A DNA stretch of 64,000 bases, taken from NCBI GenBank assembly GCA_038496445.1, contig JALMLS010000322.1, forward strand, positions 682,001 through 746,000. The letters are read 5' to 3'. The notes under the pieces are model-generated. The model had not been told where the DNA came from. It did not search any database and worked only from the letters and a program-made list of their open reading frames with translations. Numbering within the stretch: position 1 is the first letter of the stretch; each line of letters opens with the position of its first letter. This DNA is from Trichosphaerium sp. ATCC 40318 (lineage: Eukaryota; Discosea; Flabellinia; Trichosidae). A program made the position numbers and the translations under genes. Of the stretch, positions 34,032 through 46,671 are shown one piece after another.

Positions 34032-35732
34032 ATGGCAGAATACCATCAGAGATCCGGTTCTGGAAGGGTATGGTGGAATACAGTTGACAGAGAAGAACAT
34101 TACGAACTACAGTCGTACAAAGCGCCAGCACTCTCCTCTTTCCGCTCTATATGGGATGACAAAGTGAAATTACACAGAGTTGTTGATTTTAAAAATCGGT
34201 TTGAGCCAGTTGAAGTTGGTGGCTCTAATATTTTAGGCGAGGCGTATGACCTATTTAAACGTAAAGTGCAGGAACGGAAGAACGCACGCCGACCTCATCG
34301 CATTATTCGTCCAACCACCGTAGCACCTAGGCAACTTCAAAGAGCGCTACGGTATTGGAGGGAAGTAGACGACAATAGCAAGGGCGTTAAAGTTGTGCAC
34401 GTGCGTAAAAAAGTTCTGTGTTTGGATTTTAAACGTTTGGCAGGAATCTGACGGCGTGCATGTGCGTGGAAATGGAGGGATTAGAACATATTTACCGGAC
34501 TACATTGAGTACGAGATTAGAAACAACCTTGAGGGTGAGATGAATGGCATTAAAATTCACGTGATTGGTCAGAAATACGACGAAATGAAGGTAACTTCTG
34601 GAAACGCTCCCGGTACTGAAGGTCACTACTCCTTCGTAGCGAAGTACTTCAAGAGGTGTATAATGGTAACTCAAACAATTGGAGGTACGTTCCTTTTCAA
34701 GAAGCCGTTAAAAGAACTAATGAAAACTACAAGCGGATGAAATTGTGTTCTTTGGGATGTACGTGACTGAGTTTGAAAAGGATTGTGGTATAAAAAGGAA
34801 TGAAGGCCGTGTGTACCTTAGCTACTTGGACTCAACACGTAAGTTTTTGTTGAAAAAACATCTACTCATCCTCATCAAGCACATTACGTTCGCGGTCCGA
34901 ATGATGGGAATGTAAGAATCAAACGGCTAGTAATAAATGCGTATATGCACTTTGTAGCTGCTCTTGGATTCCATAGTGTTCATATATGGAGTTGCCCACC
35001 ATCTCAGACATCTCCATTTTGGGTTTTTAACTGCGGACAGCGTCCAATACTCAGCAGAGAGCAGTTGTTTAAGTGGTAAGATAACTTTTATAAAACGTAT
35101 GTGCTGACTTTAAACAAGGTATGAGAAGGTAATACAAGATGGTGAATGGCCAAAATATGAGCTGCACGGTTCCATGAAGCTTACAGATGACAATATATTC
35201 GAAGTTCCTCTATTCCCAGGCGATGTAAAGACTCTTGCTCTCAAGAAGGTAACTTCTAGTTTTTTTTAAGGGAGTTGTCTTGACCACATTTTGGCGCACT
35301 ATCACGTGATTTTTACTGAAATTTTTTTTCTTATGTAATTACTTTTTTTTTTTGACTACTTGTTAGTATGACAAGAAAGAAAACACAACCTTCTGGGTTG
35401 CTAATATTATTCGTGTTAATGTGAGTACATCAAAGTGGTTTGGCAGATTCAACGAAAGAACAACTTGCTATTGGTCACCATTCGTTCCAAGGCCAAAAAT
35501 TAGACGTCTAATGTTCGACAACATTTCTTTGGCCTCAGTGTCAACCAAAGTTTTGCTAGCGTCGACACTGGTAGAGACGCCGGAGTTTGCTACTAATAGT
35601 CAGCGTATTAAGCACCCCAAGAAGTATGCAAATGGCAAGGGTAACCGCAGAAAAGCATTTGAAATATTGAAAAGCAAGGCTAGTGGCATGTTCAACTTGG
35701 ACAACGTAAAGTTTGAAGACTTGGGTGTATAA
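34032..35732 (+). CDS. p300/CBP-type histone acetyltransferase, compact
   Basis: Start ATG at 34032 (MAEYHQRSGSGRVWW). The HAT core is clear: EIVFFGMYVTEFEKDCG, RVYLSYLDST, NAYMHFVAALGFHSVHIWSCPP, ILSREQLFKWYEKVI. These match the acetyl-CoA loop (YLDS), the HIWACPP segment and the WYKKM segment holding the catalytic Tyr of CBP/p300. It acetylates histones and regulators in the nucleus. About 500 residues; no bromodomain, PHD, TAZ or KIX domain is visible in this gene, as in some protist and plant relatives only the HAT core is kept. Introns: 34401-34443 (donor GTGCGT), one after QTIG (GTACGT), one after DST, one after LFKW, and one at about 35248-35367 that contains CACGTGAT. Confidence 0.88.
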
Positions 35733-36351
35733 AACCCAATCGCATGGTCTCCTCTGAGGCCAATCATTTAATGTAGTAAATAAAAGCTTCAAAACTCTGA
35801 TTTTATCAGGCATAGAATAGCACTTTTAAAAGCTAGCGGGAACGAAATGGTACTGATTTCGGTCAGTCGTGTTTTTGGAGTAGGTTCCTTGTACAAACTA
35901 CACAGCAATGTCCTCAAGATGAGTTTGTACTGTTCGCTTAATTGTTTATGTCTTGTACAATCAGGCTGCAAAGGGTCGACAGGATTCATTAGTGCACCAC
36001 TATAGTTGACACAGTTGCATACTTGCTTTTAGAGTCATCGTTAGAAGGGCAGTGACTAGCCTACATAAGTGACATACAGTAAAAAGAATAAGCCATTTAT
36101 TTGCCTTAGGCTATTCGTACTGTATCAAACATACATATCCGAAGCTTTCTGTTGCTCAGTCATGTCTTTAAATGGTTGGTGCTATTCATGACATTGTCGC
36201 ATACAAAACGTCCTTATAGCTAGCACAAGGGTTTCACGAAAAAACCCTAAAGTTCTGTTGATTGTAGAACAAAAGCAAATAGGTATTTTGCAATGTATGT
36301 TATATCTTTATACCACCAAATACTTGTCGTTTATTTAGTGGTTTTAATGTG
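35733..36351. other. Convergent intergenic region
   Basis: Between the stops of the HAT and kinase genes. Minus ORFs at 35556-35989 are shadows of the HAT last exon or lack any family. AATAAA near 35778 may be the HAT polyadenylation signal. Confidence 0.45.
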
Positions 36352-39031
36352 TTACAAGCCTTCAAAGGCATCACACAGTATAGCAAAGTCTGGTCTCTTT
36401 CTTGCTTTAAAAGCCCAACAATGACCAAGTAGTGTTCTAAATAGAGGGAAGCAATCATCTGGTATAGGTGGTGTGTAACCTTCGTCTCTTATTTTAATTG
36501 CTAGTTTTAATACATCTTTATCCTTTATAGCTGATTGTCTACTAATACATTCCCTTTTGTGGCAAAACAGTAAGGTACAACAACAATACAAAATAAAAAA
36601 ATAAAAAAGTTTTCATTTATTTGGCAAGTTTCCGTCCTTCTACCAAAATACAAATGTGGCTAAACGTCCATTTAACGTTGTATAAAAATATGTTTCATTC
36701 TTCAATTGAATAATATCCACGTGCAAAAAAGAGATTTTTGAAAAAAGGAATAAAAAGGAAAATTGAGTTTTTGGTTTCAAATGATTTGTTTAGTAGTTTT
36801 TTTGCTTGGCTTAAGTCTTTTGAACAAGTTAATGCGTACCACATGAGAATACCAAAAGACCAAATATCACTCTTGACACTATATTTGTTTATAGATATTG
36901 CCTCAGGAGCCTATACAAAATCAATATCAACCATTAAAGGTATTGTTTATACCATCCACGGTATGGGTCCATAAGACTGTTTAGAATACCAATAATCTCC
37001 TTTAATAACACGAGATAGACCTTATTAAATATTAACACAAAGCTACGACAGCAAGGGCGGTACCGAAATCGCAAACTTTGGGGTCTTTGCTTTTTGACAG
37101 CTACAAAAAAACAATTAAAAAAAGCAATGATAGAAAAAAATCTTCGCACCAAAATATTTCGGGCAGCCAAGTCTGTTAGGAAATAAATTGTTATATAAAA
37201 TGCATGGATATATAATGGGGTTTTTAGTACCTCGATGAACAATTCCGTATGCATGGAGGTGCTCCATACCACGACAAATACCAAGAAATAAATCTTTTAG
37301 CTCAACATTTGGAACTTTTTGTCTTCTTATATACGTCTTTAACGATCCTCCGGCCATATACTCTAGGACCATATGTGGTTTTTGTTCTCTGATACAAAAT
37401 CCTACAATGAAAACATCTTTAGGTTGAGAAAATCAATGTTACGCAATTTTGCTTGACAAACTTTGTGTTTGCTGTATAGCATTTCACCTCGTTCTATTTT
37501 TTTAAAAAGTTTACCACGAACATGTAGGACCAAGTTGGGAAACTAATTATTGGTGGCAGCTACTACTTGTACACTGATGATGCGCAAAAAAACAACATTT
37601 AAAGAAAAAAACAAGAAAACGTTGGGTAGTAGAAAATTAATCCTCACGTACCATAAATCTGAACGACATTGCAATGAGGTCTTAAATTCAGCATAAATTT
37701 TACTTCTTGAACGAAATCTTGCAACTGACTCTCACTGGCAGTTGTCTAGTCAACAAAAAAAACGTTAACAACATCATACTTTTTTTCTTCGTTGAAAATA
37801 CATACACAAACTTTTACTGCTACTGGCGTATGACGTAATCTTCCGTTATATACAGTACCATAAGCACCCGAACCCTTTAAAACAAATCAGTTAAAGCAGG
37901 GTAATTTACATGAAGAGCTACAACGATTTTTTGCGATGCCTTGTCGTAGAAGAAAACAACTTACCAGTTTATCCTTTAGCAACAGTAAGTTATGGTCAAG
38001 CATCCATCTAGCTATATTGAATATGTTAGATAATAAGATTTATATCTATACTATACCTGTAGACGTTGTATCAGAACTACGTGATGAAGGAAGACTGGTA
38101 TGCCTCTTCAAATTACCAGGTGATTTATTTGCTCTTGAACTGCTTGGTGAGTTCCTTGAGGATGCTTGCGCATTTCTACCTTGCGATGAACGTCCAGTAG
38201 CTCGACTTGTATTGCCTGGAACGGACACTGGTTCTGCGCTCATAACAAGAGCATAGCCATTATCTTTTGGTACCTCAGCACTCATTGCAAGTCCATAGCC
38301 TCTTGAAGGCTCCTCTTGCGCAGGAGGAAGTTCAAAATTAGCGTATTGCTTTTTACGACGCCCTGTTGAAGGTCCTGGAATTCGTTCTGCGCTTAAATCA
38401 AGCATATATCCTGATCTGGAGTGTTCACTTATATCGCTCATTGTACTCGAGTAACCAGACTCAGAACTATAAGATATTAAATCAAATGCTGTCAAAAAAA
38501 TTGACAAAAAGTCGGGCACATTGAGAGTTTTTGTACACAACGTGGCGTAGTTTGGCGATAAAATAAAAATACGGTGAAGAATACTGTTTTTGTTATTAAG
38601 AGATAAATAATAACGCACACATCGTCATCTCTTGCTTGGTTTGCCCTTTGCTCCATTTTCTTTTTTTTATCTATTCTGAGCATCTCTAAGATATCACCAG
38701 CATCACGTGCCACTTCTGGTTCTGAACATGCGCCAAGAGAACAAAGTCTTTGGAATAAATGCTTATCTACTATAACATCGTCCTTATGCGATGCTACAAC
38801 GATATTAGTTACATTTTTAAAGCACGTGATTGAAGTGTTTGGATCTTTTAATTTTAGGTTTTTTAAAAACTTACCTAATTCCTTCTTTAGCTGTTTACAT
38901 CCAGTGCGTTGTCGATTTATATCATTTGAGAGTATACTTTTTATATAATTGTTGTCATCACGTTTATTTTGTTTTGGCGGCGATTTTGGAGAAGAACTAA
39001 AGGTAATATGGCGCCTGCGGCTCATTTTCAT
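36352..39031 (-). CDS. Protein kinase, tyrosine-kinase-like catalytic motifs
   Basis: True start probably the ATG at 39031 ([11 protein letters not shown]). N-terminal helical region ([23 protein letters not shown] ... [12 protein letters not shown]), possibly armadillo-like. A Ser-rich linker with repeated SAE motifs ([26 protein letters not shown]) follows. The kinase domain has [68 protein letters not shown] and KRPDF. All catalytic residues are present, so it should be active. HRDLAARN and WMAPE are typical of tyrosine kinases and some TKL kinases. No transmembrane segment, so cytosolic. Donors include GTGCGT (38.6 kb), GTGCGA after NIL and GTACGC; one intron of about 250 nt precedes the last exon. 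Confidence 0.88.
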
Positions 39032-42000
39032 ACGGGTTATCAATAATAAACGAGCCAACGTTAAGTCAGGTAGCTAGCGTGTGAAATCCGTTTTTTCGAG
39101 TTGATACGTGACAATCGTTTGGGTTGGAAGGAATGTTCTATTTTCATGACAAGAACATATTCACAAGAGCGATGTGAATTCTACTGGACGTAGTACGAAT
39201 AATTTTCTGTGTATTCTTCATTGCACTGTTTTATGAGATCCGTGGAACTCGTTATATTTCATTTGCTAGGCTTCTGAGTTGGTGTTATTCTGTTTTGTTT
39301 ACAAAAAGTAATGAGGACTAAAAAAATAACGAGAATTTTCGTGGTGATATTGTATTTCAACAGTAGGATTAAAAGAGTGACGAACAAAAAAAGAAGCAAG
39401 AGTCACATTGAATTGTCATCATGACAAGTACGACAGTTTTACAATGCCACACCCAGTTAAACGCTTCCGCCCTTTGAACGGCCTAAGGTGTCAACGTCAA
39501 GACAGACTGGCCCAATAACAGGACTTAGGCGTGGTCCTACTGTGCAGACAACAGTGAATAAAAACAGCGATAGTGTTTCAGTTGGGTGCGACTTGTTTAC
39601 AATTGTCTTCTTGCAACAGCGCTTGAGGTTTCATTTTTTAGAAACTCTCAGGGTTTCTTGAGCTTCATTTACGAAGTGGAAGCCCTGGAGAGGCACCTGG
39701 AGAGGCACCTGGAATAGAAAAGCTTACAGGAAAACAACAGATTATTCGCGAAAGAAATTCATGGTATGTGCCATTGTGCACGCTGCATCTTTGCCAGAGA
39801 AGCTTAGTACCGCGTTAAAAGAATGTTGTAGGCTTTGTACAGTATCTAGCTCCAAGCAATACGCCAGATCCCGTCGCACAGCCTTCTAGTGTATAGAAAG
39901 ACTACGAAGAAAGTAAAGTGAGACGTTAAAAGTCTCATATGAGAAGCAAGGTATCTAGCACTAACTTGAAGAAAAAGAAAAAAAATGACAAGTGAGATGT
40001 ATTAATAAAAAACCAACGCCCTTTTGTACAGTCACCGCTATGTTTAGTAATGAAAGCAACTTATTTTGCGAAATATAAATCATGGCAGACTTCCAATGAT
40101 GGTGGTTTTCGATTCATGTTGAAGCGGAGAGATAAGGACAAAGCTGGACCTTGTAATATGAGCAAATATCAAAAAAAGTTTATTGGAGGCAAGGTGCTAG
40201 GATACTCTGTGTTACGGAGAGCCTTGCCTGTTAGCGCCTTGGTGATATGCATCTACCATTGAAAGTAGATGTTGCTGCCCTGGAAATTAGGTTTCCAACC
40301 AGATAAATACCGTAACGAAGGTACCAAGCATCAAGCTCTTAAGGCGCCCTCTCCGCTCAGCGGAGTAGCGGCACATCAGTCAGAAGGGTTAATTAAGACC
40401 GGCTTACTATTGAAGAAATTAGTTCGATTTATAAACCTGTACAAATTAACCATAAAAAAAAAGTGGTTTTGAAGAAACTGCGCGAAACCGCGTCTAGCGC
40501 TACAACGCACCAATAGAAACAGCTTCGATTAACCTTTAGTTCTAATTTGTTGGTGCAAGACGCACAAGTATCCATATTACTTCTAAACAGTCCTTAGACC
40601 TTCACTTACGCAATTGCATAACGCACAGCCCATTACAAGCAATGTGCACTAGTGCATCCGTGTTGATTTCTGTATTGTTATCTGAAAATTCTAACAAGGA
40701 AGCGTCTAAACCGACCCTGCGCGGAAAACATGTATTAGAGTGTTCTCATTCTACAACACGTCAAATCCACTGTAAAACGCTTCAAAATCAATAAGAATAG
40801 CATTTTTCGATCGGTTTCGCTTTAATTAGTTGTTTAGGAAGGTATTCGACGCAAAAACGTGATCGTACCGGTTTGAGGGTTTTTTTTTGGCAAAACCGGT
40901 TGAAATTGGTGTTGTAACTCGTGTTAGTGCATTGTGCAGCGTTTGACCGACTTTAGATCTGTAAGCGATTTCTTTAGCGTCGTTTGCGTTTTTGAGCAAA
41001 CCTTGATCTATTTCAGCTGCTTAAAACCACTCTACAATCGCTTGATTAATTTAAAAACAGTACGTGGTATTCGTTACGCGCACTTTAAACCTCATCAGCG
41101 CTTTTAGATTGAAAAAAACGTGATCGTAAACCGGTATTGCGTTTAAAATCTCGTTTTATATTCTTATCAGCTTTGTAAAGTGTCAACAGCGCTTACACCT
41201 TGTTTGAATTACTTCGGCCGCGAAAACGTGATCTTTGATTTTAGCTTAAATCTGACCAAGACTGACCACCTTATTTCGCATGTAATGTACTAAATATGTT
41301 CTCCTACTAAACGACAAAACAAAAGGACGCATATTGGCTACTTCTCGCTATAGACGTTGCCAGAAGCAGCTCTTATCGCAGTTCTGAGGTCATTGCATCA
41401 CATAGCTTGTGTCAGAGGTACATATCACGCTTTACTGCTATCACCCTTGTGCGTATTAGGTTTGGAGCACCGAGAAAAGCTCACAGAGCTTGCATGCAGT
41501 GCTATACAGCACAGACCGCTCTAGAAAAAAAGTTACCGAAGGAAAAAACGTATCTACAGCTAAAGCTGGACAAAATAATAAGAAAGGACATTCATAACCA
41601 ACCGTCATGATTTGGAGCGTGGTTAGTATTTTTTTTGTTTTCGCGAGTTTCTTTTTGTATTTGCTAAGTTTAGAATTTTAGTACCTTAGATTTGCTCTAT
41701 CGCTCAACTACCCTCAGTAGTATTTAAAGAAATGGTGGAAAGATTTCTACATTTGATACCAAGCAGGGATAATTGCTGTTCGATTGTAACCTGAACCATT
41801 TCTTTTGAGATGATTTGTGCCGGTTTGGCGTGTTATGCTTTCTTAGAAAGCCTCATCCAGTGGCATTTATTAATGCATACGGTTGGTCAATGCAGGAACA
41901 AACATTATGTCGGTTGTGAAATAAATTATTTAATGTAACTTTACCATTGCCTAATAGTGTTTGGTGTTGTGGTTCTTTAATTTAAAATTGTCACTTTCCT

Positions 42001-42142
42001 GTTTAGACAGCAAGACTATCGTTACCAGAGGCTAAAAGTTCATTCCAGATTTTTCAGAGCCACGTGCAATAACACCAGCCTTGTATCTGTACTAGCGTTA
42101 GGTACAATATGTTACTGTGTTTCCTTATAGCTATTTTTATCA
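39032..42142. other. Gene-poor 3-kb region
   Basis: No supported gene apart from the doubtful exons at 39642-39889. ORFs at 40050-40262 and 41407-41610 lack families. The element AAAACGTGATC occurs at 40854, 41115 and 41223, the first two continuing as GTA and then CCGGT after 0 or 2 bp. These may be regulatory sites or remnants of a repeat. The region looks like ordinary divergent spacer of unusual length for this gene-dense window. Confidence 0.4.
39642..39889 (+). CDS. Possible coding exons, unknown
   Basis: An exon-like stretch after a TTTTTTAG acceptor reads KLSGFLELHLRSGSPGE with a duplicated GEAP unit, then GIEKLTGKQQIIRERNSW. It ends at a GTATGT donor and could join a short terminal exon before a stop at 39889. 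No start exon is found with confidence, and a competing frame also exists. Low confidence. Confidence 0.2.
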
Positions 42143-43213
42143 CTAGATATTACAACCATGTAGTACTAATTTTTTTACATTGGACAGTGGAGTAAGCCAT
42201 GTCTTTGTAGCTTTTGTAAATGACAAATCTACTGTGTGTGCATGTGCAAGGCTGTTCATGCACTCTCCAGTAATACCCATACAGTAAGCTAATCTGATTT
42301 TAACAACTTCTTTCAAAGACGAAACACCTTTATCTGTTACTGATGTATGACTCAAATCTATGGTATGTACTCCGACCAAGGCTGAAATACTCTTGTCCGT
42401 TACAGACGTAAACTTCAAACCTATTGTATGTACTCCGCCTAATTTAGAAACACTCTTATCTGTTACTGCCGTATCTGTTAAATATATTTCATGAACTCCA
42501 GTCAGTTTCGAAACTCCAGCATCTGTAATGTTTTTACAATCACTCATATAGATTGTATGAACACCAGCTAGTTGTGAAAGACCTACGTCGGATATTCCAT
42601 CACAGCCTGTCAAACCGATAGTGTGTACACCAGAAAACGTAGACAGTACATCATCATTTGCTTCTCTGGACCAAGGTAGCATTACCTGTGATAACCCAGC
42701 TAGTGCTTTCAGACCCGATGTGGTGATTCCTCGAACATGACAAAGGGAAATTCGCTTGAGGTGTTTTGCAATGTGTTTTATTCCTTCATCTGATATTTTG
42801 TTGCAAAACTTAATGTTCAAGTTACGCACTCCACATACAGACTTCAATCCTTCGTCTGTGATATTATTGTTACAGCCAAATGAGAGAGATTCCACACCAG
42901 AAAGAAAAGCAAGATCTTGATCTGTGGCTTTAGGGAACTTATGAAATGATATTGCAGTGTTTTTTAGTAAAGGACTTTCTGCCAGACAAGAACAATGTTC
43001 GCTTGATTTAACTTTGATTTCACCATAACCAATATAACGCTGTATTATGTTCAATGCTCCTTTACAGGTCTGAGATGCGCGACATCGACCAGAAATATCC
43101 AAAAAAGAGAGTAAATGCACAAGTGTTTCTGTTGGTAAGTCTAATAAACGAATAACTGAGTCTTCCCCTGTTCTGACTTGAATAGCGTTTCCTTTACTGT
43201 TTTTAGCAAGCAT
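42143..43213 (-). CDS. F-box/leucine-rich-repeat protein
   Basis: Single exon of 356 residues. An F-box (LLDLPTETLVHLLSFLDISG, then CRASQTCKGAL) lies at about residues 23-55. It is followed by about ten LRRs of roughly 23 residues from residue 85 on, in the AMN1/FBXL style: GCNNITDEGLKSVCGV, GVHTIGLTGCDGISD, GVHTIYMSDCKNITDAG and TDTAVTDKSV. The F-box should bind SKP1 and the LRR arc should hold a substrate for ubiquitination. Each repeat contains GVHTI-L, a motif unusually uniform between repeats, so they were duplicated recently. A broken relative lies at 32797-33230. Intronless, unlike most genes here, which may mean retroposition or horizontal gain. Confidence 0.9.
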   Translation of the reverse strand: MLAKNSKGNAIQVRTGEDSVIRLLDLPTETLVHLLSFLDISGRCRASQTCKGALNIIQRYIGYGEIKVKSSEHCSCLAESPLLKNTAISFHKFPKATDQDLAFLSGVESLSFGCNNNITDEGLKSVCGVRNLNIKFCNKISDEGIKHIAKHLKRISLCHVRGITTSGLKALAGLSQVMLPWSREANDDVLSTFSGVHTIGLTGCDGISDVGLSQLAGVHTIYMSDCKNITDAGVSKLTGVHEIYLTDTAVTDKSVSKLGGVHTIGLKFTSVTDKSISALVGVHTIDLSHTSVTDKGVSSLKEVVKIRLAYCMGITGECMNSLAHAHTVDLSFTKATKTWLTPLSNVKKLVLHGCNI

Positions 43214-43946
43214 AGAGCTGTGCTGGGTTGCAGGTGAAGTGTCAAAGGTAGTAACTGCGAACGAGAGTAGGTATTACTTGAAAATACTGTCATTAATTTT
43301 TTTTCATCTTTTTTTAAGCTGGTGATCAGTGAAAGTCTTTCTGCAATAAGTGATTACGATATCACGCCTGTCTCCATTTAAGCGTCCCTGCTTTCGGGTA
43401 AAAAAGCCGAAATGGTGTACTACGTCCAGACGTGCCTTGCTGTTTCTACAAAGAAAACTCGGCTTTTTCATCTTTAGCTCACAACGCCCTGAAACGCATA
43501 CAAAGATTACACTTGTCTCCTAAGCAAGTAAGGCCGTTCGAAGGGTGGAAGCGTTTAACTAGGCGTCGACATTGTAAACTGTCGCACTTGTTACCGCTAC
43601 CCACGTGATAAATAAGCGCTACAGTTTTGAAACAGTGCTTCACTCGGTTGACTCACACTTGTTTTTTTTAACGGTCAGCTGGCGTATTAACGTGTTTAAA
43701 CGCTTCAGGTGTTATCTCTTAAGTGCCTAAAACGTATGGAAGGCGTAATGCAACAGGAGAAACCCATAGGAATGCGTACCAAATCATAACTCATCAATAT
43801 GTGTGTATAGTCCCTTCTACGCATTAGTTGTAACCGCCATGCACGCCACACACTGCACATGGGCTAAAACCGTTGTGAATTTTCTCATACAGCGAGCCTT
43901 TGTTTAAATATTTTCATTCTGTTCCAAATAACACAAGCAACACATC
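43214..43946. promoter_or_regulatory. Divergent region, F-box/LRR and coiled-coil genes
   Basis: 733 bp without a supported gene. CACGTGAT at about 43603 and GTTTAAACGC near 43690. Presumed to contain two promoters. Confidence 0.4.
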
Positions 43947-46411
43947 ATGTCTGGCCCTATCCAATACAAATTCTCTGACTTTACGACCATGTGGTAAGTG
44001 TCTTACAAAACCCAAATGAAAAAATTTGCGATCAAAATCAGTTTTTTGTGGATATTTTATGTACAGCTTTGTCTAAATTCTGTTTAGTTACGCCGATCAA
44101 GGCAAAGTACGTTCTTAAGGCTCTTTTTTGGAAGGATCATTTGTGTTGTGTCTTACGAGGGTTTTTTCTTTAGGCGTTTTTAAACGCTTATTGGGACGAT
44201 TGTAAAGGCACGTGATCTGTTTTTTTGTGTTTTGGTAATTTTTTTGATCGTTTTTTGGATATTTCTAACGTTCTTCGTTTAGATAACGCAGAAGATGTAT
44301 GGAAATGGGTGAACCGTTTTGTTGAGCTCGACCTTGATAAGGGAAAAGAAGGAAATGACATAGATGAAGTAAGTAATTGAAAAAACAAGCCAAACAATAC
44401 TTTGTTTGTTATGTTTTCAACAATTCTTTTGTCAGAAGGTTAGAAGTTAACCACTTGTTTTAGTTCAACGCTCATCGCTTCCTTGAAGGCATTGGTACGC
44501 ACCTGACCTTATATAAACAGTTATCTCGCGATTCACCTCTTTATTTTCTGAAAACCTGAAACGAAACTTTTTTTCATAACACGTGATTTCAAACCGAAAA
44601 TAACAAAAATTTCAGGCGAAACCTTGACCGTCAAACAACTCAGAGAAGAGCTTTCAAAAGCTGATCTTGATTTCAACAAAAGACTTGCCGTAAGTAAAGT
44701 AAAACTAATACGAAATCTAAAAAGGTGTAGGTCATTGAATACTGCTTATACAAGAATGGTAAAGTTATCGAAGATTTCTGCAAAAGACCACAAGTAAGTT
44801 TTTTTTCCCTGTGTTTACCTCTTTTCCTTTTTCTTCTTTGTTGTAACATATGCGTAGGGTGATCCAGAAGAAGTCAAAAAGGCCGAAGCCGCTCTCAAGA
44901 GAGTTATGGCAGCAATGAAAGATGCTCAAGAAAAAGCTGAAGCCGCTAAAGCAGCTGCACAACAAGCACGTGCTGATGAAGCAGATGCAAAAGCAAAAGA
45001 AGCAGATGCTAAAGCCAAAGCTGCTGATGCCAAACAAAAAGAAGAAGCCGCTAAACAGAGAGTACGTGAACATTTCTTTGCTGTCAATGACGTACTACGA
45101 GTTCTGCTTCAAGCGTTATCAAAAAATTTACTTTTTTGTATTGCGTTTTATTAACTTATTATTAGGCTGCTGAAGCAAAAGCAGCAGAAGACGATGCATC
45201 TGCCAAAGCAGCTGAAGCTAAAAGACAAGAAGATGATGCTAAGAGCAAGGCAGACGAAGCTAAATGTGATGAAGACAATGCTAAGGATGCTGCAAGCTCT
45301 GCTAAGGCAGCTGAACTTGAAGCAAAGAGACAAGCAGAAGACGCTGCTGCCAAAGAAGCTGCTGCAAAAGCCTCAGCTGCTGAAGCTGCTGAGAAAGAAA
45401 AGATTGCTCGCGCAAGAGCAGATGAACTCAAGGCCGCTGAGGATGAACTCCGCGCTGCTTTGAACGCTCTCAAGGTAATTACCATTTAAACACTTGTAAA
45501 CATGAACTAATGGCTGTTTAGGCTCAAGAAGATGCTTATAATAACAGAACTGAGGAGCTAAAGAAAAAGAGCGAAGAAGGAGGTGTTGTCACTAGAGGAC
45601 GTGCAAAGGCTGATCTAGCTGTTCACTTGGCTGAGGTAAGCTTCATACATTTAAAACTAGGTAAATACTGACCATGTTAACCTAGGATCCTTTGCCTCTT
45701 CGTAGAGCAAAAATCACACAAGAAGCTGCAACGAAAAAAGCAGAAAAAGCACGCCAACCTGCTGAAGAAGCAGCCGCTGCTGCCGCCAAGTCTCGTGAAG
45801 CCGCTGAAAAGGATGCCGCTGCTGCTACTGCATCAAGAGAAAGCGCAGAAGCTTCCCATGCTGATGCTGTATCCAAACGTGAAGCCGCTGACGCTGCACA
45901 CGCTCAAGTAAGTTGCCATTATTCATTGTGAAAACCAATTCTTATTTTACTTTAAGGCTGTTGCTTCACGTGAAGCCGCTGATGCTGCCCATGCTGAAGC
46001 AGTTGCTGCTAGACAAGCTGCTGATGATGCTCACGCAGCTGCTGTCGCTGCTAGACAAGCCGCAGACCAAGCTGCAGCAGAAGCAACTGCCGCTCGTGAA
46101 GCCGCTGATGCAGCACAAGCCGCTGCAGAAAAGGCTGCTGCTGATGCTGTAGCTTCTCGCGAAGCTGCTGAAGTAGCACAAGCTGAAGCCAACGCCGCTG
46201 TAGACGCTGTAGCTGCTGAGGTAGAGAAAGCTGAGGCTGCTCTACAAGAAGTTAGCAACAGCTCTGTTGGTCAAGGAAACGTCTGGGTAAGTACTTGTTC
46301 TTTCTGAAGTTTATCTTTTCTAACACGTGATTGTAGTGGTTGGAAAGAGAGCTTCATGAAGCTAAGAAATACATGCCATTGAAGAAAGGTGGTATTTCAC
46401 GTAAAGAATAA
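43947..46411 (+). CDS. Ala/Glu/Lys-rich coiled-coil protein with EF-hand-like head
   Basis: Starts MSGPIQYKFSDFTTM. The head reads NAEDVWKWVNRFVELDLDKG, NAHRFLEGIGETLTVKQL and KADLDFNKRLAVIEYCLYKNGK, resembling degenerate EF-hand pairs of cytoskeletal proteins. From about residue 120 to 420 it is an almost unbroken coiled coil of A, E, K, D and R (KAEAAKAAAQQARADEADAK; REAADAAHAEAVAARQAADD). The end is KKYMPLKKGGISRKE. At least nine introns; introns one, three and nine contain CACGTGAT. The link between exon 1 and the NAEDVW exon is out of phase, so a short exon between 44000 and 44280 is missing from my model. A cytoskeletal or scaffold role is likely. Confidence 0.75.
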
Positions 46412-46671
46412 ATTATCTATCTTAACTGTAGAAAAGAATAAAATAGTTAGAAGCAAGACTGCTCTTTTGTTTAATGCACTTCTGTTTGTTAGCTCCAAGC
46501 CACGTGCTACCTGCAATGACACTTTAAGAGCTGCTCAAAAGTCACTGTATTAGTTGCGGGGCAGGATTAATTCACGTGTACACATCACAGAATCGCAGAA
46601 GTCAAAGGTATTATTATAGCGTTAAAAATGCACACAGTACGCTGCTTGTCAGAAGTCTTGCACGTACCTAC

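Noticed and set aside
45162-46258. Minus-strand Ala/Ser-rich and Cys/Ser-rich ORFs opposite the coiled-coil gene
   Set aside because: Antisense shadows of the A/E/K-rich coding exons; no splice or start support.
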